From: Epiperipatus broadwayi
Lineage: Eukaryota > Onychophora > Udeonychophora > Euonychophora > Peripatidae
DNA: 64,000 nucleotides
Assembly (NCBI GenBank): GCA_028023455.1
Contig: JAQFVV010000963.1
Location: forward strand, 62,001-126,000
Direction of reading: 5' to 3'
Positions 26,429 through 39,996 of this stretch are shown here, in pieces (position 1 is the stretch's first letter; every line of letters begins with the position of its first letter). The notes below the pieces were generated by a model, which saw only the letters and a program-made list of their open reading frames with translations, made no database searches and was not told the origin of the DNA. The position numbers were made by a program, and so were the translations under genes.

Positions 26429-28374
26429 AAATTAATAGTTTTTGGGCTGAACTGTGTATTATTTTCCATTACATACCGATATTTCGACAGACTACCATCC
26501 ACCATTATCAAGGTTAACTTTTGAAAGAAAAATCATTAGATCCCAAAGAATAACGTGACTCAGTGTGAGATGAGAAATGAGATTCAACTTAAAGTAGTTC
26601 AGCATTCATAATATGAGGCTTATCAAAATGTTTATTTCTTTCAGTTTTTTCACCTATTAATTTTAAGTTAATATCAGATAAAATGAGAGGTTTCCACATA
26701 GTTGGAATACGTTGTGCTTCATCAGCCCTATTTAAACCAGCAGATCTCATTAATATTTAAATTGACTCTCTCATGGTTCTTAAATTATATCTTTCCAAAT
26801 TAAAAAGTATTTTTGTATTCTCAAAATCAGGTTTGTGACCAATTTCTAAAAAATGGGAAGTAAAAACTGATGTGCTAATTTTTTGATTAAAAACATTTCC
26901 ATTTCTTAATTCTGACATTTATTCATCTATTAGACTGACCCATATAGATTCTTGAGCATTGCAAACATGGAATTTCATAAATTCCTTGGTGTTCCAAAAA
27001 TATTCTGTTTTTAGGTTTATATAAAAAATCACCATTTTTTTGCCAGTAGAAATAATAATTTTGAAAATCAGGTATTATGTGCAGCTACTAAAAAACCTAT
27101 TTGGCTTAGATATGTGGATGATACATTTGCCATAAGGCTTCATGGTATTGATGCCTTAAATTATTTTCTTGTTTTTATAAATAATTAGCATCCAAATAAT
27201 AAATTTATTATGGAAGTGGAAAATAACAGATCACTTTCTTTTTTAGATGTTTTAATTGCAAGAAAATGTGATAAAACTTGTCTGAACATACCCTAGCACC
27301 CCTCTGAGGAGTGCAAAAACCATGGTCAGAGATTTGGGGGGGTTCCTGACAGATATTTTAAATGCTTTCTCTGGCTAAGCATTTATCACAAAGCTTGTTG
27401 AGGAATTGGAAATCCTCATTGTTTATATCTTACAAGTTTAAGAGAATTGGGTTATGTGATCGATGACTCTTTATTATCAGTATTAGTTTACAGACAATCC
27501 ACCCTTACTAACAGATATCTTAATTTTAATTCTCATCATCATCATGCACAATTTTTTTTGTAGCAAAAAATCTTTTGACTAGAGATTATAATTTATCAGA
27601 TAAAGAACATCTTACTCAAGAAATAGAACTTACAAAAAATATTCTTTTTTCTAATAATTATAATAAAAACATCATATGTATAGCTTTACATAACATTAAT
27701 ACTAAAAAGAAAAAGAGGATAGAATTGACAATTCCTTTTAAATAGAGTAATTTTATCTTATATTAAAGGTGTTACTGATAAAATCAGTAGAAGACTATCT
27801 TGTTTTAATATAAAGATTACTTTTTTTACTGGGAAAAAAATGGTAATTTTTTTATATAAACCTAAAGACTGAATATTTTTGGAACACCAAGGAGTTTATA
27901 AAATTCCATGTTTGCAATGCTCAAAAATCTATGTGGGTAGTCTAATAGATGAATAAATGTCAAAATTAAGGAACATAGAATTGCTTTTAATCAAAAAATT
28001 AGCACATCAGTTTTTACTTCCCATTTTTTAGAAGTTGGTCACAAACCTGATTTTGACAATTCAAAAATACTTGCTAATTTGGTAAGATATGATTTAAAAA
28101 CCATGAGAGACTCAATTAAAATATTAAAGAGACCTACTCATTTAAATATGGCTGATGAAGCATAACATTATCCAGCTATGTGGAAACCCTTCATTTTATC
28201 TGATATTAACTTAAAATTAATAGGTGAAAAAAAAACTAAGGAAAACAAACATTTTTATAAGCCTCAAATTGTGAATGCTGAACTATTTCAAGTTGAATCT
28301 CATTTGCTAGTCCATTGAAATATCAGTATGTAATGGAAAATAATACACAGTTCAGCCCCAAAACTATTAATTTA
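26429..28374 (+). mobile_element. Penelope-like element flanked by inverted copies of its 3' end
   Basis: The left arm (26429-27045, minus orientation) and right arm (27830-28374, plus orientation) are inverted copies of the same PLE 3' region. They share GGGCTGAACTGTGTATT and the GIY-YIG entry region, with a deletion of roughly 60-70 bp in the right arm. Between them lies plus-strand RT sequence. The 3' region has the PLE-type TCGAAATATCGGTATG in the left arm and TTGAAATATCAGTATG in the right. Inverted partial copies of this kind are typical of PLE insertion. Confidence 0.8.
27045..28010 (+). pseudogene. PLE reverse transcriptase / GIY-YIG pseudogene
   Basis: The catalytic block KKPIWLRYVDDTFAI lies near 27092-27135 and keeps both aspartates. 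It is followed by FIMEVENNRSLSFLDVLIARK near 27205-27265 (the FLDVLI block) and LVYRQSTLTNRYLNFNSHHHH near 27484-27550. The GIY-YIG entry GVYKIPCLQCSKIYVGSL is at about 27893-27945. Stops and frameshifts occur between and within the blocks, and the N-terminal half of RT is missing. The element copies RNA by target-primed reverse transcription when active; this copy cannot. Confidence 0.8.
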
Positions 28375-28783
28375 TATATATATATATATTGTAACGGTCA
28401 GGTTTGTACATTTGCTCAACAGATTGGGAGTCCAAGTCAGAGAACCAAAAGCTGACCAAGTCGAAATAGTAATACCCTACGTCTGATCATACCTTAACTC
28501 TCTCACTCGTGCTTCCAAGTCAACCCATCACGAATGACATGCCTGAGGTTACACTCGATATCTCTTTAATCACATTCCCGCAATAGCAAAGCAGTAAAAC
28601 ATGAGACATTCCCCCCTATTACATATTCTATTATAAAATTTAACTAGTGATTCATAAGATAATGAGCAAGTAATGAGACTGAGACAAATTTATATTTCAT
28701 AAATTTAATATAACATTTAATAAATACTAAAGCATAAGTAAGTGGTGTATAGCTAGTTCATACGCAGGTGAGGGAACACTAGG

Positions 28784-29190
28784 GTTATAAAACAAGATTA
28801 CAAAGCCATGAGTGGATTCTCTAGGTTTATCAAACGATATTACAAGCAATGAGTAGATTCTCAGGGTTATAAAATAATATTACAAAGCATTGAGTGGATT
28901 CTCAGAGTTATAAAATAATATTACAAGTAATGAGTGGATTCTCAGGGTTATAAAATAATATTACAAAGCAATGAGTGGATTCTCTAGGTTATCAAATAAT
29001 ATCACAAGGCAATGAGTGAATTCTCGAGTTATAAAACAATATTACAAAGCAATGAGTGGATTCCCAGGGTTATAAAATAATATTACAAAGCAATGGGTGG
29101 ATTATAGGTTATAAAATATTACAAGGCATTGAGTGAATTCTCAGGTATAAAACAATATCACAAAGCAATGGACTTTTAATAAGCTTATGT
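28784..29190. repeat. Minisatellite, ~41-bp unit, about ten copies
   Basis: The unit GGTTATAAAATAATATTACA followed by AAGCAATGAGTGGATTCTCAG repeats with spacings of 40-42 bp. Divergence is greatest at the right end. Confidence 0.9.
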
Positions 29191-30229
29191 TATAAAATAA
29201 TATCAAAGCAATTGACTTTTTAATAATCTTATGTCATCTTTCATGTTTTAATTCACGTTGTTTTATATATTGGAAATCAGTTATAGCTAGCTAGAGTGGT
29301 CGATTTATGAATAAATGATAGAGATTATTGGTTTAAGATTATATCATTGTTACTAAGTTTAAGATTATATTATAATTACTAAGTTTAAAATTATATCATA
29401 AATATATTCAAAATCATATTATAGACATTTGCGTGATATATAATTGTTATACAGGTAAACACATTAAATCAGACTCTAGATCGGATCAAAGCCGAAATCA
29501 CTTTCTAAGGAAACTGAACTGAAATGTTGTGGCAGTGGAACGTCTGATTCTAGTGCGTTAGAAACTAGAGTATCAGATAAGTGCGACTCGAATGCATTCT
29601 TAATTGGGTTTATTACCTAGTAAACGGTTCCCTAACCGATCTGCTTGCTATAATGGAAAAACCCTTTGATTAAGTGAACAGGAGAGTGGCTTATGAGCCT
29701 TTGGAAACGCTTTGGTTCAGTTAAGTACGAGTAACTGTCACATTTGCCGAAACTTTCGAGGCGTGACTTGATGAAATACGAAGAATTGTCGCAGTGGTCT
29801 AAACTTTCGAGGCTTGACTGGACGTTGAACAATCTTGAGATGGGCCATTATATACATAGCAAGTAGATGTGCATATTTATGCAAATTAGCAATACATTCG
29901 CAACGCTAAATTAATATTTTATAAACTAATTACGCCAAAATCTTAGCTTCTTCAGTGCTACTACCACTGGTCAGTTCATAAATGAGCTTATTAAATTATA
30001 TGATAAAAGCGATATTGAGAATCTGATTTAAGGTTTCTCTGATTTAAGGTTTCTCTGCATAGCTACTTATTCTCTAATTCGAAGTTATAGCAAACTTAAG
30101 ATTTTTTAGAACTGAGAACATTAGTTATATGTAGTATAACCAGATCTAATATCAAACTGATTTTTAAATAATAAAATATGAGTTATAAAATAGCTCACGC
30201 AAATTATTGATTTTTAAATAAATTACTCA

Positions 30230-30590
30230 TCTTAAATAATTCGTTAAAATAGATCTTACAAATAATGCAAAATGTTTTGAATAGCGAATGCAAACCTACA
30301 TTTTAAATAGCTTGCGTAAAATATACTTTTTCAAATAACTGGCAAAATACATATTTTAAATCACGCAAATATAATTTTTAAATAATCTGGGCAAAAATAT
30401 GCGTTTTAAATAATATACGCAAAATGTACATTTAAATAACTTTAGCAAAAGATTTTCATTTTAAGGAACTTTAGCAAAACATTTTTACTTTAGATAACTT
30501 GAGAAAAGATGCGTTTTAAATAATATACACTAAATATACATTTTAAATAACTTTAGCAAAAGATTTTAAATAACTTGTTCGGGCATTATA
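30230..30590. repeat. Degenerate ~27-30-bp tandem repeat
   Basis: Variants of TTTTAAATAACTTTAGCAAAA and TTTTAAATAATATACGCAAAA recur about twelve times. Confidence 0.8.
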
Positions 30591-31894
30591 AATACCGATT
30601 CACTCTAGCACAAATATAATTCAGAAAAGAGTCCTGACTATATTCTTCATATCACAATACTCTGATATGATAAAAGAGATTACTCACTCCCCTCCCCCCG
30701 ATAATTTATTAATACACAAGACTCCGTTCTGATAAAAACACAGCATAAATCAATAAACATGAACTTAAAACTAAAGATAGATGACATAAGAATAAATTGC
30801 ATAAACAATCAATAAGATTTATAATTTAGAAATGAATTTCTTGTATGGTTTTATAGAAACTAGATGTTTAGGATTATTTAAAATTATTAATGATCAAGCA
30901 AGAATTTGGAGAGTGTTCTAAGATTTAAACAAATTTAAGATAAACATTTTAAAATAAATATTTTAAATGAACATTTAGAAAATATAATTGATTATGTGAT
31001 TTAGTTAGCTAGCTTTCATTTAGAATACGTTTTAGTTATGAGATTTAATATTTGTCAGAAAGGATTTACCGCAAAGTCTCTTTTAAGGCATTGTTTCCAT
31101 GTGCTTCTCACTATATTCAGTCAGGCTGGGCTTCTCTTAGGTTTTAGTCTGGATGTAGCTTCGCAAAGTTATCTCTGTGGCAGCTTTCCCCATTTCTCTG
31201 GTCAGGAACTCCCTGGTCTCTCAGGTACAGATTCTTTCTTACTGTGATGGGCATGGTGGAGGTTTTCTCACATCGGTAGCCGCTCGTGGAAGAGCAAACA
31301 GCTGTCTCTTTGTCTTCTAGCCAATGGTCATCTTGGTAGCAGCTTGGATGGTAGTTTTCTAAGGTTCAGCTTTCTAAAATGGCAGAAGCAGTTTTCTTAC
31401 TGAACTTCAGCTTTGTGGTCTTCGGAAATAATTTCGGCAGCAAATACAATTTTTACAGCAACAGCAAAAACTTAAGACGGATGATGATAGATGATGGAAG
31501 TGGACCTTTGATGGCTAATTTGGGCCCCTTTTTATGCTATATTTTTGACAATAGTAACCTCCTACTTTGAGTTATGCCACATCACAAGATGACTAGTTCA
31601 AACTAGCCTTTAACCAAATATCCAGTTAGTAAAAATATTAAGTATATCTAAATCTGGACTTGGTAAGACTCTATTGTTTTAATTGACGTCATGGTTAAAA
31701 GATATATTTTCAAGAGAATGGTCACAAGCAATTTGTAAAGATTTTTGTATAGATTTATGCCTGACTGAATATTATAATGGGTCTTGGTTATAATTTTTAA
31801 CTAGGTCAAATTTTGGCCAAAGATTTATTTTAAGAACGAAGTGTTAAAACTGATAAAACTTTCTGCTTGTAATTTTAAACAAACAAAAGAATTG

Positions 31895-32026
31895 AAAACT
31901 TGGAATTTTTTTCATATGTCATAGCATCGGCCGGGACGCGAACCCACAACCGTCTGCAACCAACTACTTGCTTGCATGGCAGCTGCGATACCTCTTGGCT
32001 AACAACGCAAGACAAAACTTGGAATT
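31895..32026 (-). mobile_element. Short tRNA-derived SINE with 13-bp TSD
   Basis: The 106-bp element (31908-32013) is flanked by exact duplications AAAACTTGGAATT at 31895-31907 and 32014-32026. On the minus strand it holds a perfect tRNA A box TAGCCAAGAGG (31991-32001) and B-box region GGGTTCGCGTCCC (31933-31945). A short unique stretch GATGCTATGACATATG and a poly(A) tail follow. It lacks a pairable acceptor stem, so it is not a functional tRNA. It is nearly all tRNA head, and mobilisation would depend on another retroelement's reverse transcriptase. Confidence 0.85.
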
Positions 32027-32029
32027 AGT

Positions 32030-33381
32030 AAAAATGAATACTGACTTAAATAATTATTTAGAAAGAATATTGAAAAATAAGTAATATTATAAATTTAACT
32101 TATTATGCTACTATATAGATAAATTTTAATTATACAGTTATGTTTATTTCAGTTTTAACAAATCTAATGGAATATGCTCGTATATAAATATAAGACTATA
32201 ATTTTATATTTATAATTTTTAAGGACGATTATATACGCACATACTCGCAATATTATAAGGACAAAGTTTTTAAAATTTAAGAAATACACGCCATCTGAGT
32301 ACAACAAATATATTATTATCGAAGATAATAGGTGGAACAGATGTAACTGTTTCAATATATATATATATTGTAAGGATCACTATAACTCTCATTCCTATCC
32401 TTACCATTAAATGCATTTGAACATAAATATATACATGGGTGGAATATATACAGTGTAAGTTGTTGATATATAATGGTGTGAATAAAATTATATTGTAGTT
32501 TAATGAAATGGAAATGGTTGAAACAAAATCATAGATTTATTACTAAATTTCATTTTATTAATATTTTAAAATAACCTTTGACAAAACGATCTTGTTCAAA
32601 CAGTTGAGAAAGTTTTGTAAAGAAAGAAAAAAAAGCTAATTTTATCATGTAGTGTTGTAATGTGAAAAGGAGATGAAAACTTGATAGAACATATGCAATA
32701 ACCACAACAACAACAACTATTTTTTTTCTAATGGCTGGAAAAATTAAAAACATGTATAGAAAAAGTTATACGCAAGATCTTCTTTTCTTTATTCATTAAT
32801 GACAGCAAGTCAAATAATTTGAAAAGTATATTTTGGTAAAAACGTTTCTTAACATTTTAAAAAAAGAATAATTGGACACACAATGATGCATAAAATTGTA
32901 AGTTGTTTAATTTGATATATACATGTAGAAAGAAAAAAAAGTAAAACTGAAATGGAGGAATCTTACTATGCTTCCATTGGAATTGAACTTTTACATGAAC
33001 TATGGAAATTAAAGAAATAAATAAATTATAATCTATTGATTGAAGCATAATATGCACTAAGATTTTTTTAATTTTATTTACAAGTCTATTGAACTATTCA
33101 TTATAAGACATGTGAAAAGTCATGTAATCAAACATTTGATAATTCTAAACCTGTTGAACATTTAGACTTAATAATGTTTATTATCATTAAAATTGACTTT
33201 AATCATGTTTTGTTTATTATATAGCTATAACATGCTCACTGCTGATATAAAAAAAAATTTATATATATACTAGTGTAAGAATGATGCAGGTGTGCTAAAG
33301 GTTGTTGTGCAAGGTCAAGGCAACTCAGATGGTTTTTGAAGAGGGCGATGAACATGATCTATAGGTGTGAATACCCACCAT

Positions 33382-33395
<14 letters not shown>
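32030..33395. other. AT-rich sequence without recognised gene
   Basis: Short ORFs only. Ends in a (CA)n(TA)n tract (33384-33421) that abuts the start of the 7.3-kb array. Confidence 0.5.
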
Positions 33396-33424
<29 letters not shown>

Positions 33425-36400
33425 AAACAGTATGATTTCATCATCATACATTTCACCTATTCTATAAATCAGTAGCCTTCATTTCCCTAGTTCAAACCCT
33501 AAAGGTACATATATATATAACAATATACTTGGGAATTTAACATGTATAAAAATGTATATTTACACGTATATGTGTGTAATTGTATATGCACACATGTCTG
33601 CTATAATTGTATATATTTTGTAATAATTTTATTTGCTAAAAAAATGGTATATTCACATCTGAATGATATTATCATTATATAACGTACACACCTTATAATT
33701 TTATAAATATTCATCTTATGATTTTAAATAATGGAATTGGTTTCAAGCTGGGAAAATTGTATTAGATAAGAACAGAATTCTCTAAAGTATTTCAAACTGG
33801 CTTTGAGATTAACCAATTACTTAATCATGTAGAGCAACTAAAAACAAATGTAGATTTCTCATGTCTATGATAAAATGCTAGCAGCTTAAATCTCTTTCAG
33901 GAAAAGAAAAGGAGAAGCAATCCAATGTTTAAAAAAAAGAACTTTACCAATCTCATGAGACACCGCCGGTACAAATCCAGATTTTAGAATTCTTAATAAA
34001 ATAAAAGTTGGACAATTAGACTTGCACTGAAATCCAGATTGGAACTGGAATCTGAGAAAAATAAAAGGAACAATGAATAAACCTGAAATCAATCAACCGA
34101 TTCATTTGAAGCTGATGCAATTAAGACTTCTTAGGTTTTAAAGTCTAAAAATAAAGATTGTGAATGAACTGTAAGAGGGGGGGGGGTTAAAGAAATATAA
34201 AAAAGCAGTTGAAAGGAAATCGTCATCCATTTTTGCTTTACTCATGTTTCAACTTATATCCAGGCAGTGGGCCAGTTTTTACCATGCAAATAAGTGGCTA
34301 GAAAAGCTAAGGCCATCTTCCTGATGGTCAAGAACCATTTATGGAGCACGGAGACCCAAACTACAGCCCTACTGAAAGAATAGCCCATCGATGAACCAGC
34401 TCAGATAAATCAGTCCATGCATGTGTGTTTCATACTGCCAGCTGCAAGCCTCCAGATAAATAACCGGTAACCACTTCTCAATCAAGCTAAATCTAAAAGC
34501 TATAGCCATCTATAAATCTTTCCTAAAGCTAGCTATATAATAAGTAACGTGCACAAACTCTTCCATTCAAATATTATAAATTAATCACACTATGTTTAAA
34601 AGGTGTATTCTCTCTTAAAGTAATTAACTGTATTAGATAAACGTATCTCAACCTGTATAATTTTAAAATACTTTAGAAGTTAAATGTAAATCTTGCCTGA
34701 TCTCAAATTCTTAAATCTCCTTTTTTAAATTCAACTTATAAAAGCTTATTTGCCTTATTATTTTCTCTATTTGCGTCTATACTTTTGCATCTATATATAT
34801 ATTTTGTTAAAATGCATTTATTGAGAGACTATTAATTATTATAAACTTAAAGAGACGTTTTGTTCTCAAGTAAAGTAATTATGCTGTTTGGCATATCTAT
34901 AGATTGTCTCTGGTCTGAAACCTACTTTGATGTATTATTTGAACTGCTATGCGTAGCTTAATATCACATATGTTGCTTATTAAAAGGTTTGTTTGGTTAA
35001 ATAAAAGAGAGTGATAATTTAAGGCATATTCAATAGTTAGCCAAGTTTAAGCTCCAGATATGCTTTAGACCCCATTAATGTAATTGCATATAATATGTAG
35101 TTAATTAAGAAACTAGATCAATTTTAATAAAGTCCTCTGTAGCACAATTTCAGTGTTTATTTAACTAACTGGCATAGGGTAGTTTGCAGAAGAAACTATA
35201 GATTTCGCACTTTACTAGTTGTTATAATTAAGATTCCAAAAGCATTGTGAATGAGTTTTTACGAAGCACTGAGGTGCATTCCACCTTGCTATCACATAAT
35301 TATTAAGATAAGATTAGGTTTTAAGGACTATCTTATCATCCTTAGTTCAGACAGCCCTCTCTTGAATGGGATAGTGATTTTAAGGGTCATTCCCATTACC
35401 TCCTCCAGAACTGGAACACCGGAATCCAGCATCTTATATCATGGCTGTTCGAGCATCTGAACTAAAAGTTCATGTATAGCAGGCGAGCGGTATCTGAGAA
35501 CCGAGCAAACGTTGCTGAATCTCATGAGTAAAAGCGCATTCAAGACTCATCTGATGAAATTTGCATAGCGCCATAGCCTCAGAAGTTATGCTACAAAACG
35601 CCAGTTCATCTGCTGTATATTAATTGTTCAGCATTGATCTGAACCTAAGATCTAGTTTATCTAAGAATATCTACATAAAGAGCACATTGACTGCTCATCG
35701 CGTAATGATAAATTTAAGTACACATTGTATAAAGTTCCCACTCTCTTAGAGTTTAACCCTTAACATACTGAGTAGGAATGGCAGAACCTAATTTAGACAT
35801 CAGTATAGATGTAAAATAATTATTAATGTATAAACGATATAATAAAATAATGATCGTTAAGTACAATTGATTACAGAATGTGTAGTGCGTATTTTCGCCA
35901 TCCCACCTGTGAGTGGAATATACAGTATATTAAATTGTGTTTGTTTGTGTTTTGTCAATATTAAATAATTTTAAAATCTATTAACGTCTGCAGTATTATT
36001 CACTTTATTTATATTAAATCACCATCCATAATGATTTTATATGCATGAGATAATCAGCCATAGGTTGTGTGAGTATGTTTGGTTAAGCTATAAAACATTT
36101 AGTTAAATATCCCCGAGTCTCTCGTTTTACCCTTTGCTATTGCCAGCGCGGAAATTGAGAGATTACGAATGTAACCTCATATATGTTATTCATAAGGTAG
36201 TAAGTCAGGGAGTGTTGGTGAAGGAGCTGAGGTGCAGTCAGATTTGGTCTCAAACCCTCATCTAGATCAGCCTTGGTATAATTTACCAAAACTCTGGATT
36301 TTGTTGTGTGGATGTTCAAATATGACTGTTACATAGTATTTTTTTTTTCCGGGAATGTCGCGCCAACTGGGGCCTTCGAATATAAACCTGCATACCTGAG

Positions 36401-37757
36401 AGGGGATGTTAACGTAGATGTGATTTCATATCACTTATTATATATGTGTGGATTTTTTTTTCCGAATATGAATGCCAAACGTGGAGTTTCATTAATTTTC
36501 TCCACGCCCTGAACTAAATGCGTGTTGAGGGAAGGGGGAGAAAGGAAAGAGATAAATATGTAAATTTTTTCACAGATGTTGATGCACAAATCATGTAGAT
36601 TTATGTTGAAGTTCAATTTTATATTTTGTCAAATTAATTTATATGTATGATATACGTAAAATTTATATATATATATATGTATAATATGCATATTGGTAGT
36701 GAAAGTTTATTTTGTCTCAGAGAAGCGTTTGATTATTAATTTTTTCGTATTTTTGATTTTTTGATTGATTATTATTTACAGGCAGTAACAATTAATTTCA
36801 CATTTTATCAATTTTATATATATGCGAGTGAAAAAGTAAAATTTCATTTAGGTTATAGAATTCGTAAAAAGATTTCTAAACGCCAATGCAGAAGGTTAAA
36901 ATCAGTAACACTGCCCCAATTAATGTCACCTTTGTCAATTATATATAGTCGAGTGAAAAATAAAGTTTTGTTTTGGATCATATGATTTATAATAAGATTT
37001 CTAAACATAAATGCTAGAATTGGTAGGTAGCATGAAAGGTTTTTTTTCAAGATTGTTTTATATGTGCACATTGATAATAATTTTTTTTTCCAATGGTAAT
37101 TAAAAGCTGTGAGTAAATAAGAAGGGAATCTTTTTTTTTTGTTTTGAAATATTTTATATATATACACATGTCGTGAATAGATTTTGAGTTGTATATATAC
37201 GCGCATCCGTAATAAATTTTCAAGTGCAATTAAAAGCAATAGTTAAATAGGAAGAATTTTTTTTTGGAAATATTTTATACATATATACGCGTGTTGATGG
37301 TAAAATTTTTTTTTTGTTTGTCACGAAAGGGCAATTGTCATTGAAAACAATGACTGAGATTGATTTCGAATTTTATACGTAAATTTTATACGCAAGTAAA
37401 ACGTTTTGAAATATTATATATATATGTATGTGTGTCAATGGTAATTTTTTTTTGCCACAAAAGAGCGGTCAATTGTAATCGAAAGTAGTGACTAAAATTG
37501 TTCTAATTTTATCCACAGTTATGTATATATGTATGGGTGAAAAATGTAAATTACTAGTCTATGTTATGTGTTGTATAACACACTTTCTCAAATCAAATTC
37601 GCTAGAGTTGGAATGTAAACACACTGTGGCTGATAAAAATTATTTTTGTAATGAGAAATAAACGAAAAATTTAAAATTTTGTTATATAAACAGCAATGCA
37701 TATTGTGAGGTCCAATACCGTTTATATATAGATACAGGTATCTCATCCACTGGCAAC

Positions 37758-37770
37758 TGGCGCCCGGGGC
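37758..37770 (+). other. Possible primer-binding site (tRNA-Lys-like)
   Basis: TGGCGCCCGGGGC lies 3 bp after a CA dinucleotide. The first nine bases equal the start of the tRNA-Lys primer site used by many retroelements, but the rest diverges. If real, the 4.3 kb before it would be a long LTR. Repeated at 46867-46879. Confidence 0.25.
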
Positions 37771-37913
37771 TCTTAAATAGCTGAGAGTTTCTCATATAAA
37801 TTTGTTGTCAGGGTGTGACAATTGAAAGGACTCACTGTTGGGAAGTTTGGTTGGTGGTTCAATTGTGCTAGATAGAGTGAATAAACAAACGATCAGGCAA
37901 GATTGTTCTATAT

Positions 37914-39682
37914 ATATTTTAACGATCCAAACGAAGTGGTAGATCGCATCGCACCGCACCGCACTACCAAAGGGCGCCATCTAGGCATTTGAGCCTAGAA
38001 AATTTATAAAGTAGGCAGATACGCGCTGTTAGGATTCCACTTTATTTACATATTTAGATCGTTAGCCCATTGTCACTAGCTCAGTGGAGACGCTGAGATA
38101 AAAAAAAAATCTATAAATTTAGATATACATATAAAAAAAATAATAAAAGCCACTGCCAGAAATTAACACATAAAAATATTTATTTACGCATATATAAAAT
38201 AATACTAAACCCGAGGAAGAAGTTTAACATTTAGGTTTTATATTCTTATTATGCTTTAATTTTACATTTATATAAATTTTAATGATTTTAATTTTGTTTT
38301 ATTTAGATTGTCAAGTATGAATAGACTACGTGGATCGGCATTTGAAAAGAAAACATTCTATCCCTATTTAACCCTCCCTTAATATAACTTTACAAATCCA
38401 TATAGCCATTCACGCCCGACTTAATTTTAACATTTATATACGTTCGCAACAGATTTATTTAACACAATGTTGGGTATAGATCGATTACACAGATTCCACG
38501 GTCAAAAACATTTCAAATAAACATAAACGATCAAAATACAAAATTATTGATACCGACAATCGCAGAGGGAAACTTATAAGTAACCCAATAGTATTCAACC
38601 GTAAGATACTTGCATTGTCACCAATAACTTAAAAGGCATCCGAATAAATACATTTCGATACTCACCGTAAGGTATCATTATTTATCGAATGTCTATGTAT
38701 TTTGATCAAATATGAAAACCAAAATATAATTAACCGCAAACAAATCCATGCAAGCGTCTATAACCAACTTTAAATTTAACCATTTAAAATTTAACAATAA
38801 ATATTAATACAATAACTAACAAATGGAAATGATTTTTTTTTTTATCACACGCATGCATATATATAAAATTCCACATTATAAATTTAGTTGACACATAAGT
38901 CAGAGAACAGTTCCTTTTTATAAAATTAAATTTATCAATCTTTAAAGTTCTTAATTAATGTTCAGTTTTTCAACAATTGTTCATTTCTATTGCTTACGGT
39001 AGAGAAGTCCATGTCCCGTTGGCAATTCCCACGCAGACTTTCCTGGAAGACCGGTCTGATGTTTTGGAGGTGGCAGTTGCTGGTCCTGTCCTGGTATCAC
39101 AGTCTTTGCATTTTTAAATCAGTGAGGGAGGACGGCAAGTGCGTCTTGCCTCCAGACCCACCAAAATCAAGTTGGAAAAAAGCAAGCTCCCTTTGCCAAT
39201 ATTTTTTTCTCTTTTATATTATCCACCAGGATTCACTGAACAAAACGTCACTGCTCTGTTTTTCCGTTCTGGTCCGAGCCAAGGCCCAGTGCTTCCATTT
39301 GTCAAGCTAAATTCCTTTCTTCTCTTATCTACCTTTCCATCTGACTTTTTAATTAAACAGTTTTTAAACAATTAACAAACAATCATTTCCATTTATAGAT
39401 TACAGGAATTAATTAATACCTGTTTTTTTTATTTTAAAAATACTTTTATAAATCTTTTTTTTATAAAAAACACATTCAAATACCTTTTTTTTTTATTTAT
39501 CAAAAAAACTACTTTTAAAGTTTAACATCTGTGCGAATGTATATACGTATGTCAAACATTTTTAATTTTAGCGTTTAGTTTTTTTTTTACTTCTATTTTT
39601 AATACACTTATTTTTATATGCGAACTTACAAGTTTTTTATTTTAAATTAATGTAACGACATATTTATATATCGTTACAATAT
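37914..39682 (+). mobile_element. 1.76-kb insertion with TKTAACGAT termini (solo-LTR-like)
   Basis: Absent from the same place in copy 2, which reads straight through TTCTATATATATGTGTGTAC. The insert (37918-39678, 1,761 bp) begins TTTAACGAT and ends with the complement of TGTAACGAT, flanked by ATAT on both sides (low-complexity, so the duplication is weak evidence). It has no coding domain. A related sequence starts at 62903. TG...CA-like ends and size suit a solo LTR; a non-autonomous DNA transposon is the alternative. Confidence 0.7.
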
Positions 39683-39996
39683 GTGTGTACTTAAAAGGGA
39701 AATGAAGTTTAAAAAAAAGAGAAACAATCATAGTTAAAAGAAATAGTGATGGCAGCTCTGCAGTGTTGGAAAGAAAACACAGTGGAAGACAGGCATGGGT
39801 AAGAACAATTTTATTATTATTAGTTAAATTTTTTTTTTGATTATTGTTGTAATCTCATATGTTAGATAAATTAAGGGCTTGGTTCAGTTCTATGTAGTTA
39901 CTAGTGGTATGGCAGAAACCATAGACAGTCTTTTCATTGGGGAGGATGGCAATGCGCTGTTGAGAATAAATTAGAGTACATTTAGCAAAAATCAGA

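Larger units (their letters stand above)
28390..31650. mobile_element. Unclassified repeat element beginning TGTAACGGTC
   Basis: Starts abruptly after a TA tract with TGTAACGGTCAGG, resembling the ends of the elements at 37.9 and 62.9 kb. It carries two minisatellite blocks and then a relatively GC-richer block (about 31040-31400). No coding domain is visible. The right end is not defined by a matching terminus, so the extent is approximate. It may be a very long LTR or a non-autonomous element. Confidence 0.4.

Noticed and set aside
28784-29190. CRISPR-like array of regularly spaced repeats
   Set aside because: The whole 41-bp unit is repeated, including the would-be spacers, and the genome is eukaryotic; it is a minisatellite.
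31933-32001. Functional tRNA gene on the minus strand
   Set aside because: A and B boxes are good, but the acceptor stem does not pair and the element has a poly(A) tail and target duplication, so it is a SINE.
36137-36319. 60-68-codon ORFs repeated in two or three array copies (for example 36137-36319 and 45241-45423)
   Set aside because: Their conservation follows from recent duplication; they have no motif, and overlapping ORFs on both strands are equally conserved.
38060-38090. tRNA A-box-like TAGCTCAGTGG in the 38-kb insertion, conserved at 63060
   Set aside because: No B box at the right distance in either copy; probably coincidence or an old fragment.
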